Below are positions 17,654 through 26,803 of a DNA stretch of 64,000 nt, one piece after another. Numbering within the stretch: the stretch's first letter is position 1; the number at the start of each line of letters is the position of its first letter. The position numbers and the translations under genes were made by a program. Under the pieces are notes generated by a model. The model worked only from the letters and a program-made list of their open reading frames with translations, was not told the origin of the DNA and made no database searches. Source of the DNA: Nostoc mirabile CHAB5784 (lineage in GTDB: Bacteria > Cyanobacteriota > Cyanobacteriia > Cyanobacteriales > Nostocaceae); contig NZ_JAIVFS010000027.1 in the NCBI RefSeq assembly GCF_020829645.1, positions 1 through 64,000 on the forward strand. Reading direction: 5' to 3'.

Positions 17654-18346
17654 ATGACGATCTTTGAGCAAATAGACCCCGATCTCCTCTATCCAGATAG
17701 CGATGGCAAACCAATGGCAGACAATACAGAGCAATATCGTTGGATTGTCCTGATTAAGGAGAATTTAGAGATTCTGTTTGCTAATAATGATCGTGTTTTG
17801 ATTGCGGGAGATTTGCTCTGGTATCCTGTCCGTTCTCGGCTGATTACACCGACTGCACCTGATGTGATGGTTGTCTTCGGTAGACCAAAGGGTAAACGTC
17901 GTTCCTATCGCCAGTGGCAAGAAGATAATATTCCACCACAAGTAGTATTTGAGATTCTTTCTTATAGTAATGATACCAAAGAGATGGAGCGTAAACTGGA
18001 GTTTTACGATACCTATGGTGTTGAAGAATACTATTTATACGACCCTGAAAGTTTTCAACTAGATGGTTGGTTGCGGCAAAACAACCATTTGAATAAGCTA
18101 TGGCAAATGGATGGTTGGGTCAGTCCCCGTTTGGGAATTAGATTTCAAACTGGGCAAGGGGAGTTAGTAATTTACCGTCCAGATGGACAGAGATTTTTGA
18201 ATTCCCTGGAACTCAATCAACGGGTAGAACAGGCTGAGTTATTGGTAGAAGAAGAACGTCAACGCGCTGAACAAGAACGTCAACGCGCCCAACAGTTAGC
18301 AGCATATTTGCGTAATCTCGGCATTGATCCTGATAATCTTCCATAA
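17654..18346 (+). CDS. Uma2 family (DUF820) protein with C-terminal coiled coil
   Basis: About 230 residues from ATG 17654 (MTIFEQIDPDLLYPDSDG); an in-frame start at 17618 is less likely as it adds no conserved sequence. Family motifs: GDLLWYPVRSRLITPTAPDVMVVFGRP and PPQVVFEILSYSNDTKEMERKLEFYDTYGVEEYYLYDPE, the E-[IV]-L-S segment carrying the presumed active Glu. Residues about 195-220 are a heptad-like stretch of Glu, Arg and Gln (AELLVEEERQRAEQERQRAQQ), a tail that many cyanobacterial members have. Function unknown. Confidence 0.88.
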   Translation: MTIFEQIDPDLLYPDSDGKPMADNTEQYRWIVLIKENLEILFANNDRVLIAGDLLWYPVRSRLITPTAPDVMVVFGRPKGKRRSYRQWQEDNIPPQVVFEILSYSNDTKEMERKLEFYDTYGVEEYYLYDPESFQLDGWLRQNNHLNKLWQMDGWVSPRLGIRFQTGQGELVIYRPDGQRFLNSLELNQRVEQAELLVEEERQRAEQERQRAQQLAAYLRNLGIDPDNLP

Positions 18347-18419
18347 CTGGGGATGAGGGAGATGATCTCTCTGTAAGAGAAACTACCAGATGATGAGGAG
18401 TCTTTAATTTTGAATTTTG

Positions 18420-18505
18420 TTAGCGCAGCGTAAAGCCTTCGGCATGGCTTCGCTTAGAGCGAGTCCGCGTTCGTGCAGCGTCTCGTAGAGAGCGTCATTT
18501 TGAAT
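18420..18505. repeat. Dispersed palindromic GC-rich repeat
   Basis: The stretch GCGCAGCGTAAAGCCTTCGG ... GCTTCGCTTAGAGCGAGTC ... CAGCGTCTCGTAGAGAGCG has several small hairpins. Pieces of it (GTTGGCGCAGCCTC, TCGTAGAGAAG) recur at 32108-32135 and 38128-38158. No protein. It lies between convergent Uma2 and moaC genes. Confidence 0.65.
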
Positions 18506-18529
18506 TTTGAATTGTTATTGCTCTGGCTC

Positions 18530-19024
18530 TTAATAATCTCCTGATTTACCGCCACTCTTACTTATTAAACGAATTGACTCAATTTGAATCGACTTTTCTA
18601 AGGCTTTTGCCATATCGTATAAAGTCAGGGCAGCCACAGAAACGGCAGTTAAGGCTTCCATCTCGACACCAGTTTCGGCTTTGGTTTTGACTGTGGCTTG
18701 AATTTGATAACCAGGTAGTTGGGGATCGGGTATAATTTCGACTGCGATTTTTTGCAAAGGCAACGGATGACACAGGGGAATTAAACTGGCTGTTTGCTTG
18801 GCTGCCATAATCCCAGCCAATCTTGCAGTTGCCAATACATCCCCTTTTGGAACATTTCCGGCTTGAATGGCAGCGAAGGTGGCTGGCAGCATCCGCACAT
18901 TGGCCGCGGCTACTGCTTGGCGGACGGTGGGTGCTTTATCAGATACATCTACCATCTGCGCCTGTCCTTGGTGATCCAGATGGGTTAAGTTGGCAAAATT
19001 AGATGGAAAATTATCTTGCGCCAT
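18530..19024 (-). CDS. moaC: Cyclic pyranopterin monophosphate synthase MoaC
   Basis: 164 residues, typical for MoaC. Converts the MoaA product to cyclic pyranopterin monophosphate in molybdenum cofactor synthesis. Signatures: [18 protein letters not shown] at the N-terminus, the [23 protein letters not shown] helix, the active-site IPLCHPLPL and the [24 protein letters not shown] segment ending KSGGKSGDY. Monocistronic, just downstream (on the other strand) of tRNA-Arg. Confidence 0.96.
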   Translation of the reverse strand: MAQDNFPSNFANLTHLDHQGQAQMVDVSDKAPTVRQAVAAANVRMLPATFAAIQAGNVPKGDVLATARLAGIMAAKQTASLIPLCHPLPLQKIAVEIIPDPQLPGYQIQATVKTKAETGVEMEALTAVSVAALTLYDMAKALEKSIQIESIRLISKSGGKSGDY

Positions 19025-19058
19025 TTAGTTAGAACGTGTTAATATAGATTGTCGGTGA

Positions 19059-19132
19059 GGGCGTGTAGCTCAGTGGACTAGAGCACGTGGCTACGGACCA
19101 CGGTGTCGGGGGTTCGAATCCCTCCTCGCCCG
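19059..19132 (+). tRNA. tRNA-Arg (anticodon ACG)
   Basis: 74 bases fold as a cloverleaf: acceptor GGGCGTG with CTCGCCC (one T-T mismatch), anticodon stem CGTGG/CCACG around loop CTACGGA giving anticodon ACG, T arm GGGGG-TTCGAAT-CCCTC. No CCA is encoded. ACG is expected to be edited to ICG by TadA and reads CGN codons. Confidence 0.95.
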
Positions 19133-19170
19133 TTTTTAAAAGTTAAGAGTTGAAAGTTAGGAGTGAGGAG

Positions 19171-20424
19171 TTAAAGTTCCTCGCTCCTAACTTTTAGGTT
19201 GTTCAAGGCGTAAGCATCTGGAGCTAGACCTAGTGCAAAGCGCAGGGAGTTGGATAGGTTTTTGCTCGACTGGGTGAGGAAAAGAATAAGTGCAACAGAA
19301 GTGATCACAGCACCGTAGCCAAACATATCGCGGTAGCCTACAAGTTCTGCGATGATACCCAGAAGAGGAGCAGCGATCGCAATTCCCAGGTCAAGTCCAG
19401 CTATACATATAGCAAAAATTTGACCCCGTTCTTGTGGCAGTGAGCGGTCTGCCATCATCGTGACCATCATGGAGATGAGTGTACCACCACCAGCACCTTC
19501 AGCGATCGCAGCCAGTAAGAAAAACATCGCGCTGTGAGCCTGCCACAGCAGTATTAACGCTAAAACGTAGCAAAAAATACCAAAGGTGATAAACAAACCA
19601 CGACCAAAGCGATCGCTTGCCTTACCAGCAAAGACTCTGATACTAAAACTAGAAATTGCCGCAACTGTAAAAAACAGTCCGCCATTGAAGTCTACATCAG
19701 TGGATTTGAGGAATAACGACACAAAAGTATGTACAGCACCGAGGGACAAACCAACCAACAACATAACTATCGTTGGAACTCTCACCCGTGGACTGACCAA
19801 AATTTGCCAAAAGTTGTGATCGTTTTCTTCAGTTTGCTGTTGTGTCTGTACTGGCGGATTCGTGACTTGTACAATCTCCAAGAGAGCGACAAAACCCAAT
19901 TCGGCACAGAAGAGAAATAATATCCCGTAACTACTTGTAGCTTCCAAATACCCACCCAAGGCAGGGCCAATTGCTAAACCAAGGGGAGTTGCTAGGGTCA
20001 TGTAACCAATGATTTCGCCACGAGTTTTAGTGGGAGCTAAATCTGCGACTAAGGCACTGTAGCCAGTGGTAAAAGCGGCAACACTAATCCCGTGAAAAAT
20101 CCGCACCAGGATTAATAACCCAAGAGATTGAGTTGCTAAGTAACCGAAGGGTGCGATCGCAGCTACTATCGTACCAATCAATAAGGTAATTTTTCGACCA
20201 CGTTCATCGGCTAACCGTCCCAGCATCGGGCGAGATAGCAATAACCCAATAGCGAAACTGCCCATCACAATCCCAATTTCTTGCTTGCTTGCGCCCACAT
20301 CATCGATGTAAAGCGGTAGGGTTGGTAAGAGCGAAGACATGCTCGACCAGAATAATAAACCTGCCGTAAATAAAATCAGCAGGTTCCGTCGCAGTTCGGT
20401 ATCAAAGGTATTAAATGCTTTCAA
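19171..20424 (-). CDS. Major facilitator superfamily transporter
   Basis: 417 residues with 12 hydrophobic segments. The MFS signature after helix 2 is RPMLGRLADERGRK, and the related loop of the second half is FAGKASDRFGRGL. Helix 1 region: LLILFTAGLLFWSSMSSLLPTLPLYI. Probably a drug or metabolite exporter of the plasma membrane; the substrate cannot be told. A long central loop has a Gln/Glu-rich segment (VQTQQQTEENDHNF). Monocistronic, flanked downstream by the tRNA-Arg and upstream by a heptamer array. Confidence 0.9.
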   Translation of the reverse strand: MKAFNTFDTELRRNLLILFTAGLLFWSSMSSLLPTLPLYIDDVGASKQEIGIVMGSFAIGLLLSRPMLGRLADERGRKITLLIGTIVAAIAPFGYLATQSLGLLILVRIFHGISVAAFTTGYSALVADLAPTKTRGEIIGYMTLATPLGLAIGPALGGYLEATSSYGILFLFCAELGFVALLEIVQVTNPPVQTQQQTEENDHNFWQILVSPRVRVPTIVMLLVGLSLGAVHTFVSLFLKSTDVDFNGGLFFTVAAISSFSIRVFAGKASDRFGRGLFITFGIFCYVLALILLWQAHSAMFFLLAAIAEGAGGGTLISMMVTMMADRSLPQERGQIFAICIAGLDLGIAIAAPLLGIIAELVGYRDMFGYGAVITSVALILFLTQSSKNLSNSLRFALGLAPDAYALNNLKVRSEEL

Positions 20425-20450
20425 GGTAGATGCTATTTAATGAGTTTTGT

Positions 20451-20545
20451 GTCATTTGTCATTTGTCCTTTGTCCTTTGTCTAGAGTCAACCAATATTTA
20501 CCCTTAACTATTTACTAATGACTAATGACCAATGACCAATGACTA
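20451..20545. repeat. Heptamer arrays in inverted orientation
   Basis: Left part: repeated TTTGTCA / TTTGTCC units; right part: repeated AATGACT / AATGACC units, that is, roughly the reverse complement. The whole could fold as an imperfect hairpin between the MFS and GT2 genes. Confidence 0.65.
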
Positions 20546-20556
20546 CCATTGTTACG

Positions 20557-21570
20557 TTACTTAACCTTTTTTGCTACCACCTCTCGCACGCGATAGATAG
20601 GGCGTCCTTGGGATTCATGGTATGTACGCATGAGCAATTCTGCTAAAAGACCGAAGCAAAACAACTGCACTCCAGTTACCAGTAGGAGCACTGCCAAAAT
20701 TAGCAAAGGGCGATTGCCAATCATCTCACCTAAAGCCAATTTGACGAAAGTCAAGTAAATTCCGATCGCAGTTCCCGAAACCATTGAAATCAAGCCCAAC
20801 AGCCCAAAAACGTGCATTGGGCGGGTGAGGAATTTTTTCATAAACAGGATGGTTAACAAATCCATCAACACGCGGAATGTCCGCCAAATCCCATATTTAC
20901 TGCGACCAAAGCGACGGGCGTGATGACGCACTGGTACTTCAGTAATTCTAGCTCCTTCGATGTACGCCAAAGTGGGTAAAAATCGGTGTAATTCTCCGTA
21001 GAGGTTCATATCTGCTAGCAGTTCTGCACGATAGGCTTTCAGCGAACAGCCATAGTCATGAATATTTACGCTAGTAGTATGACGAATTAGCCAATTGGCT
21101 ATTTTGGAAGGAAGTAACCGATTTACAGCACCATCTTGGCGTTTTTGCCGCCAACCACTCACCAAATCGTAACCCTCATCCAGCTTTGCTAATAACATGG
21201 GGATATCAGCCGGATCATTCTGGAGATCAGCATCTAAAGTGACGATCGCTTTACCGACTGCATAATAAAATCCAGCAGCCATCGCCGCAGTTTGCCCGTA
21301 GTTACGACGCAAAATCACCGCCTTTAAATTAGTGCGGATTTGCGCCTGTTCTTTAAGAAAATCCCCGGAACCATCTGTAGAACCATCATCCACACAAATG
21401 ATTTCATAATTTATTTGACGAGAGGATAAAGTAGATGCGATCGCTTCTAGTAAAAGCGGCAAACTTTCCACCTCGTCATGTATCGGCAGCACCACCGAAA
21501 CATCTGGGACAATAGCTGAAATCGCCCCATTCTCTTCACTCAACCCTTGATAAACCTTCCCACTCCTCAT
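20557..21570 (-). CDS. GtrB/DPM1-like membrane glycosyltransferase (GT2)
   Basis: 337 residues. N-terminal GT-A domain with VSVVLPIHDEVESLPLLLEAI, the UDP-site CVDDGSTDGSGDFL and the metal site AIVTLDADLQNDPADIPML, then YDLVSGWRQKRQDGAVNRLLPS. Two C-terminal transmembrane helices (FGLLGLISMVSGTAIGIYL and PLLILAVLLLVTGVQLFCFGLLAELL). This is the polyprenyl-phosphate glycosyltransferase type, which moves a sugar onto undecaprenyl phosphate for extracytoplasmic use. The frame starts 14 bases after the NlpC/P60 gene ends, on the same strand, suggesting a shared transcript. Confidence 0.9.
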   Translation of the reverse strand: MRSGKVYQGLSEENGAISAIVPDVSVVLPIHDEVESLPLLLEAIASTLSSRQINYEIICVDDGSTDGSGDFLKEQAQIRTNLKAVILRRNYGQTAAMAAGFYYAVGKAIVTLDADLQNDPADIPMLLAKLDEGYDLVSGWRQKRQDGAVNRLLPSKIANWLIRHTTSVNIHDYGCSLKAYRAELLADMNLYGELHRFLPTLAYIEGARITEVPVRHHARRFGRSKYGIWRTFRVLMDLLTILFMKKFLTRPMHVFGLLGLISMVSGTAIGIYLTFVKLALGEMIGNRPLLILAVLLLVTGVQLFCFGLLAELLMRTYHESQGRPIYRVREVVAKKVK

Positions 21571-21584
21571 AAGCCTCAGCGCCC

Positions 21585-22289
21585 TCAGCGTCTCCGTGGT
21601 TCGTAACTCTTGATAACTCTACCAGCACCTCGCACCTGCTGATAGTACGACTGACTAACAGCATCTCGCTGTTCCGAGAGAATATCAATTCCAATCCCAT
21701 CCCGTCCCTGATCTTTCCCAGAACTATGGATGTAATAACCATCCGCCAAATAAAGCCCGACATGGGTTGCTTTTTGGCTAGTTCCAAAAAATACCAGATC
21801 CCCGGCTACTAATTCTGCAATAGTAATTGGTTGAGTGAATCCTTCCTGTTGATAGGCATCTCTAGGTAGCCAAATACCCACCGAAGCAAACGCCGCCTGC
21901 ATCAACCCAGAACAGTCATAATTTGGCCCAACCGTACCACCCCAAAGGTAATAATTGGATTGTTGCATCGCTTTTTGGGTAAAGGCGATAATCTCCGCTA
22001 GCAGTTTTTGAATCTCAGATTCAGAAAATGTTGCAGCTTGATAAGGTACAGTAGCAGATTGTAATGAATCAAAATCTGAAAGGGATACCCATCCGGGATA
22101 GTCATCTTCACACAAATACACCTCAACCGCTAAATTTTGATGATTTGATGTTACCCACAAATGCCGCCCAGATGCGGCTTGAGTTGCCAAGCGTGTACAT
22201 TCAGGAGAATCATATAAATTTAGGTTAGCTAAACACTGATACTCCCCTGATTTTAGATTTGGGATTTGGGATTTTAGATTAAAGGACAT
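21585..22289 (-). CDS. SH3b-NlpC/P60 peptidoglycan endopeptidase
   Basis: About 234 residues from ATG 22289 (MSFNLKSQIP). An N-terminal bacterial SH3-like domain (YQCLANLNLYDSPECTRLATQA ... GWVSLSDFDSL) precedes the NlpC/P60 cysteine peptidase: catalytic Cys in GPNYDCSGLMQAAF, His in KATHVGLYLADGYYIHSSG. It closely resembles the cyanobacterial gamma-D-glutamyl-L-diamino acid endopeptidases whose structures are known from Nostoc and Anabaena; these cut free or mature muropeptides with an exposed N-terminal Ala. No signal peptide, consistent with a cytoplasmic recycling role. The upstream in-frame TTG/ATG at 22337 would run into the next gene; the family start is nearer 22289. Confidence 0.93.
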   Translation of the reverse strand: MSFNLKSQIPNLKSGEYQCLANLNLYDSPECTRLATQAASGRHLWVTSNHQNLAVEVYLCEDDYPGWVSLSDFDSLQSATVPYQAATFSESEIQKLLAEIIAFTQKAMQQSNYYLWGGTVGPNYDCSGLMQAAFASVGIWLPRDAYQQEGFTQPITIAELVAGDLVFFGTSQKATHVGLYLADGYYIHSSGKDQGRDGIGIDILSEQRDAVSQSYYQQVRGAGRVIKSYEPRRR

Positions 22290-22298
22290 TATTCGAGA

Positions 22299-23231
22299 AT
22301 GATTTTTTTTAATAAAGACGAACAACTCGAAAATCATGGGTTAGGCATTTTAGATGCAACTTGGGCAGCATTTCCGACGTTAGCCCGTAACCAAATTGCA
22401 TTGACTTGGGTTGTTTACGATCCACCAGTGCTAGTAAATACTGGTGGTGCGCTGACTCCCAACGCTTTTTGGGATCATCCAGTCCGTGGTTTTACTTATC
22501 GTGGTGTTGAGCGGATTTATCCCGCCAGTGTAGTCAAGCTATTTTACCTGGTGGCGGTAAATGAATGGCTAGAAAAAGGCATGACTCAAACTTCCAAAGA
22601 GTTGGAGCGAGCCTTGCGGGATATGATTATAGATTCTAGTAATGATGCTACCAGCTTGGTTGTGGATATTCTCAGTGGTACCACATCAGGGCCAGAATTA
22701 CCAACTGGGCCCTTTGAAACCTGGAAATATCAGCGTAATATTGTTAACCGCTATTACCAATCTTTGGGTTGGGAAGAAATGGAGACAATTAACGTCTGTC
22801 AAAAAACTTGGGGTGATGGCCCTTATGGACGAGAACGGGCGTTTGTGGGAGAGTTACTGGAAAATCGCAATATGTTGACCACAAATGCGATCGCCAGGTT
22901 ACTGCATAGTATTGTAGGTGGGGTGGCGGTTTCAAGTGTGCGATCGCAAGCAATGATGGCTTTACTCAAACGTCCTCTCAACGATTTACCCACTGACACC
23001 GAGGAAAATCAGGTAACCGGTTTTTTAGGTGGTGGACTGACTGAAAATGCTCAAATTTGGTCAAAAGCAGGTTGGACAAGTCAAGTTCGCCATGATGCCG
23101 CGTATATTGAGTTACCAGAGCAGCGCCCTTACCTTTTAGTGGTATTTACTGAAGGTAAAGCGCAAGCTAAGAGTCAGGCAATTTTGCCCTTTGTTTCTAA
23201 GCTAGTTGCCGAAGCGATCGCTAGTCTATGA
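22299..23231 (+). CDS. Class A beta-lactamase-like serine hydrolase
   Basis: 310 residues. The serine-lysine motif is YPASVVKLFYLVAV (S-V-V-K), the second motif SSNDAT (S-x-N), the third KAGWTSQVRHDAA (K-A-G in place of K-T-G). These are the three penicillin-binding-fold motifs; the family contains beta-lactamases and D-Ala peptidases. There is no obvious signal peptide, unlike true periplasmic beta-lactamases, so a cytoplasmic hydrolase is possible. Start codons of this gene and of the divergent NlpC/P60 gene are separated by only 9 bases, an unusually tight arrangement that implies promoters inside each other's coding sequence or later true starts. Confidence 0.85.
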   Translation: MIFFNKDEQLENHGLGILDATWAAFPTLARNQIALTWVVYDPPVLVNTGGALTPNAFWDHPVRGFTYRGVERIYPASVVKLFYLVAVNEWLEKGMTQTSKELERALRDMIIDSSNDATSLVVDILSGTTSGPELPTGPFETWKYQRNIVNRYYQSLGWEEMETINVCQKTWGDGPYGRERAFVGELLENRNMLTTNAIARLLHSIVGGVAVSSVRSQAMMALLKRPLNDLPTDTEENQVTGFLGGGLTENAQIWSKAGWTSQVRHDAAYIELPEQRPYLLVVFTEGKAQAKSQAILPFVSKLVAEAIASL

Positions 23232-23791
23232 TCTTAGGACTTACGCAGAAGATATCCCCCCTTTTTTTACAGTATCGCACTCACCCGACATCCCGCCCAG
23301 AACTTCAGTTCTGGGCTAACAGCTAAAGTCCACTAAGCGTGGACTGAAATTCTCCATTTTAGACATGATAGCCATCTACATGGCTGAAAATTTTGTATTT
23401 AGTCCTCTTGAGAGGAATGCAAGCTATTAGCCTTGGAATTTATTCCGAGGCAGGAATGGCAACCAAGCCCAAGATTTAACAAATGATGGTAATCTAATGA
23501 CAAGCCTTTTTAAGGGGGAGTGCGCGAAGCGCACGCTACGCGAACGAGGTTTCAGGTTTTCAATTATGATAGTCATCTACATGGCTGAAAATTTTGTATT
23601 TAGTCCTCTTGAGAGGAATGCAAGCTATTAGCCTTGGAATTTATTCCGAGGCGGGAATAGTAACCAAGCCCAAGATTTAACAAATGAGAGTAATGTAATG
23701 ACAAGCCTTTTTAAGGGGGAATGCGCTTCGCGCACGCTACGCAAACGAGGTTTCAGGTTTTCAATGCGTAACCTAGATTTCTCTTATGACA
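23232..23791. repeat. Repeat-only region: half MITE end, hairpins and a 200-base tandem duplication
   Basis: No gene. A lone TTAGGACTTACGCA end is at 23234-23247. A hairpin (CCCAGAACTTCAGTTCTGGG) and a second one (GTCCACTAAGCGTGGAC) follow. From 23365 to 23564 a unit of about 200 bases is repeated at 23566-23765 with few differences. TGCGTAACCTAG at 23765 might be a degraded right-hand MITE end. Confidence 0.75.
23365..23765. repeat. Two tandem copies of a 200-base unit
   Basis: Both copies run from ATGATAG-CATCTACATGG through GCTATTAGCCTTGGAATTTA to CGAGGTTTCAGGTTTTCAAT. They differ at scattered bases and in the short GCGCGAAGCGC / GCGCTTCGCGC hairpin, whose loop strand is inverted between the copies. 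No open frame of note. Confidence 0.9.
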
Positions 23792-25543
23792 CTATTTCAA
23801 CTTAAATTCATCAAACTTCAATACTTCCGAATCAGGCTTGCGAGTATCAAAACGATAACTACTTATCGTACCCGTCCCCGTGTCAAAGATACTAAAAACC
23901 GTAATATCATTACTCGAAATATAAGGCATCGGCTTTCCATCTTCACCCAACAAGGGGGAAATTGTTGGCACTATCGGTTCTAACCCATTAGGATCACCAA
24001 GCTTAACATAATCCTCTTGATATCCAATTGGCACTTCTCGCTTTCTATCACCCCAAGCAGCGCCGTAAGTATTGCCCACATTAGATGTTTCTAGAAAGTG
24101 CATTCCACTCTGACTAACAAAGCGGTTCCACAAATGGGAATGCCCATAGAATACCAATTGCACATCAGCCGCTTCAAGTATTGGGACAACATCGCGGATA
24201 ATATAATCTGCGTCTTTTGGGTACTCATAACGCACTGCTTTGATATTATTATCATCCCGTTCAATTATTTGAACTGGTTCTGTATAAGCAGGAACTATAT
24301 TATCACCCAGAGTATGGGGCGGATGATGGAACATCACAACTTTGTATTTTGCTTGTTGAAACTCAGGACTGTTGAGTTCTGCCTCTAACCAATTATACTG
24401 CTTGCTACCTTTAGCAATTGGCTCATAAATCAGCTGTCCATAACCCCAATCTTCAGGATTATTTAAATCCTTTTCGGCTTCTCGATATCTACCCCTATGC
24501 TTTCCATTTAAACTGGGAGTCCGCCACATATTCGTAGCGTAGAGTACCACCAAACGCACATCACCAAAGCTGACTGCATAATATCTTTTTCCACCCTCTC
24601 TACTTTTTGGTAAAGAGAAAATCTCTTCGTAGGTATTAGTATTAAAAGAATTATCTATTAAAGATTTGTCCCGGTAGATTTTTTGAGCGACGGCACGGGG
24701 AATTGTATCATCAAATTCATCATTTAAACTTCCCCTCCTGGCAAATCGCCCCATCACCTCATGATTGCCAATGCAAGTAAACATGGGTGCATGTTGAATT
24801 ATTTGTCCACCAGTATAGGTTGTTTTAACACCGTCGTGCGTCATGTCATATTTAGCACGACCTTGTAAACCGGGAAATAACGCACCACCACTATTATCAT
24901 CAAACCATTCTGAGGCGCGATCGCTAACATTTACCAAATCACCGGCAAACCACACTCCATCAACCCGTCCAACTGTTTCTACCACCTTTTGCAGATTTGC
25001 TGCCGTCATCGGCTTTAATTGATGGTCAGAGGTGAGTAAAATTTTTAGTGGTGTATCCGGTTTTGGAGTAGCTGCGAGGCTAAAAATATCACTGCTAACA
25101 GTTTCGCCGTCTTCTCGCACACTCGTAATGCGATAGTTTACCCGCAAACCAAGAGTTAACCCAATCACCTCAGCCTCATGCCGCCAAATGTCGCGTTGGA
25201 CGGGTTTTTGATAAACTTGTTCGTCTTTGATTTGGTTTGCAACTCTTGAGTGTTGGTCTTCACGAGTGCGAGTGAGTTTGGTAGTATTTGCCTTAGCAGT
25301 TTGTTTGAGATTTTCACCGTAGGTTACTGTATGATTAACACCAGCAAACTCAGTAAACCAAACTACTCGCACTGAGGTTTCAGTTGGCAGTTGTAAAAAT
25401 GGGTCGGTGAGCAATTGGGGTGCTGATGTCATAATTCTTTGCCCAAATGAACGCACACTTAACAGAGTAAAGCATATAACAAGCACAAGCATAGCCACCG
25501 AGAAAATTTTACGGTTGCGTAAGTGTCTGAGCATGAGTAACAT
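23792..25543 (-). CDS. Exported metallophosphoesterase (purple acid phosphatase-like)
   Basis: About 583 residues from ATG 25543 (MLLMLRHLRNRK); an upstream start at 25579 adds 12 unconserved residues. A basic N-terminus and hydrophobic stretch IFSVAMLVLVICFTLLSV look like a signal anchor or signal peptide. A fibronectin-like N-terminal domain (PFLQLPTETSVRVVWFTEF) is followed by a calcineurin-like domain: LLTSDHQLK, VWFAGDLVN, CIGNHEVMG (GNHE), VVMFHHPPHTLG and QLVFYGHSHLWNR (GHSH). The metal-binding residues are therefore present. Expected to release phosphate from esters in the periplasm or outside. Single gene followed by the duplicated repeat. Confidence 0.88.
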   Translation of the reverse strand: MLLMLRHLRNRKIFSVAMLVLVICFTLLSVRSFGQRIMTSAPQLLTDPFLQLPTETSVRVVWFTEFAGVNHTVTYGENLKQTAKANTTKLTRTREDQHSRVANQIKDEQVYQKPVQRDIWRHEAEVIGLTLGLRVNYRITSVREDGETVSSDIFSLAATPKPDTPLKILLTSDHQLKPMTAANLQKVVETVGRVDGVWFAGDLVNVSDRASEWFDDNSGGALFPGLQGRAKYDMTHDGVKTTYTGGQIIQHAPMFTCIGNHEVMGRFARRGSLNDEFDDTIPRAVAQKIYRDKSLIDNSFNTNTYEEIFSLPKSREGGKRYYAVSFGDVRLVVLYATNMWRTPSLNGKHRGRYREAEKDLNNPEDWGYGQLIYEPIAKGSKQYNWLEAELNSPEFQQAKYKVVMFHHPPHTLGDNIVPAYTEPVQIIERDDNNIKAVRYEYPKDADYIIRDVVPILEAADVQLVFYGHSHLWNRFVSQSGMHFLETSNVGNTYGAAWGDRKREVPIGYQEDYVKLGDPNGLEPIVPTISPLLGEDGKPMPYISSNDITVFSIFDTGTGTISSYRFDTRKPDSEVLKFDEFKLK

Positions 25544-26056
25544 ACCAAATTTTTTAGGGTATTCACCGACTGAACGCAATTTTATTATTACTCCTTTCTG
25601 CCTACAAGCTTACCTATAGCGTTTCTCGTATATGCAATACACCCTAACCTCTCTCCTTTTAAGAAAGAAGCTTTGAATATTACCCCCCTTAATCCCCCCG
25701 ATATATTGGGGGGAAACAGAAAATTTAGTTCCCTCCCCTTGATAAGGGGAGGGTTAGGGTGGGGTAAATCTTAGTTAATCCAGTGTATTTACTGAACAAA
25801 ATAACATCCAGGTAAATTAAATTTATATAATTTGTAGCTTTGTGGAAACATCCTACTTCTATAAATATCTCATTACAGATTAATTCTTTTTAATTTAGAG
25901 GTATAGAACAATTTAAACGCAGCAGATATTTATCTGAGTTGCGGCAATTTTTCATATCTTAAAAACTTTAGAAATGCTGCGAGGTGTAAGCCTCGTAGTC
26001 AGAGTTTACTGCGCGGTTTTTGGTAAAAATACACATCTGCTAAAAGTCTTATATTT
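25544..26056. other. Intergenic region with a CAATAC-type element
   Basis: No gene. 25635-25790 carries the element described separately; the rest is AT-rich sequence, with GCTGCGAGGTGTAAGCCTCG forming a weak hairpin near 25977. Confidence 0.5.
25635..25790. mobile_element. MITE-like element, CAATAC family
   Basis: Left end CAATACACCCTAACC, right end TTAATCCAGTGTATTT; the reverse complement of the right end, AAATACACTGGATTAA, resembles the CAATACGCTTGGGTTAA end of the clean copy at 48232. The interior holds CCCCCCGATATATTGGGGGG and other hairpins. No target duplication is visible. Confidence 0.5.
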
Positions 26057-26803
26057 ATGCCTGTATTAGAACTGCAAGAGTCTATATTAAATTTACTCCA
26101 AAACCTGAAAAGTCTTGATGCACTCAAAAAATTGTTTTGGAGTCAATTGAACTACGAACGAGTAAATAAAGAACTTTCTCGTCGAAAATTGACTGATGTA
26201 GTTGCTAATGAACTGATAGATGAACCCTTGTTATTAGCGTCTGGTGGTGCTAATAATGCTTTTCATATTATTTATGCGCGTTTGAGTTCAGAAGAGTTGT
26301 CAAGACAAGGTGAAAGAAGAGTCGTTGATTATCTTTTGAAGGAACATCCTTATGCACTATTTGTATTTTCTAATAAATTGCGATCGCAGTGGCACTTTAT
26401 TAATGTCAAATATGACAACACCCTGCAAAAACGAAAGCTGTTCCGCCGGATTACCGTTGGAGAAGGTGAACAATTACGCACAGCCACAGAAAGAATCAGT
26501 CTGTTGGATTTGGAAAATATTCATCCAAACGCATCACCCTTAGATATTCAGACACGACATGATGAGGCGTTTGATGTTGAAGCTGTCACCCAAGAGTTTT
26601 TTAAAGAGTATCGTAAAACCTTTGAGAAAGTTGAAGGATTAATTGAGTGGAACACAGAGAAGGAACGTAAACGGTTATTTACTCAAAAATTATTTAACCG
26701 TCTAATGTTCATTGGATTTATCCAGAAAAAAGGTTGGTTAAAATTCCAAGGAAGCATAGATTATCTATCAGCTTTAGCAAAATTATTTTTTCCCAGATTC
26801 TAG
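26057..26803 (+). pseudogene. N-terminal fragment of a large DNA methyltransferase (type IIG / DISARM-like)
   Basis: 248 residues remain of a protein that is usually over 1000. The part present (FHIIYARLSSEELSRQGERR, HPYALFVFSNKLRSQWHFINV, LFRRITVGEGEQLRTATERI, RHDEAFDVEAVTQEFFKEYR) is the N-terminal region of large Eco57I-like adenine methyltransferases; the frame stops in the segment MFIGFIQKKGWLKFQGSIDYL, before any SAM-binding or NPPY motif. The break is followed at once by an opposing small gene and then by a helicase relic, so this is decayed phage-defence or restriction DNA. Not expected to work. Confidence 0.75.

Noticed and set aside
22299-23231. Antibiotic-resistance beta-lactamase
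   Set aside because: Motifs are of the general serine hydrolase fold with KAG for KTG, and there is no signal peptide; resistance cannot be claimed.
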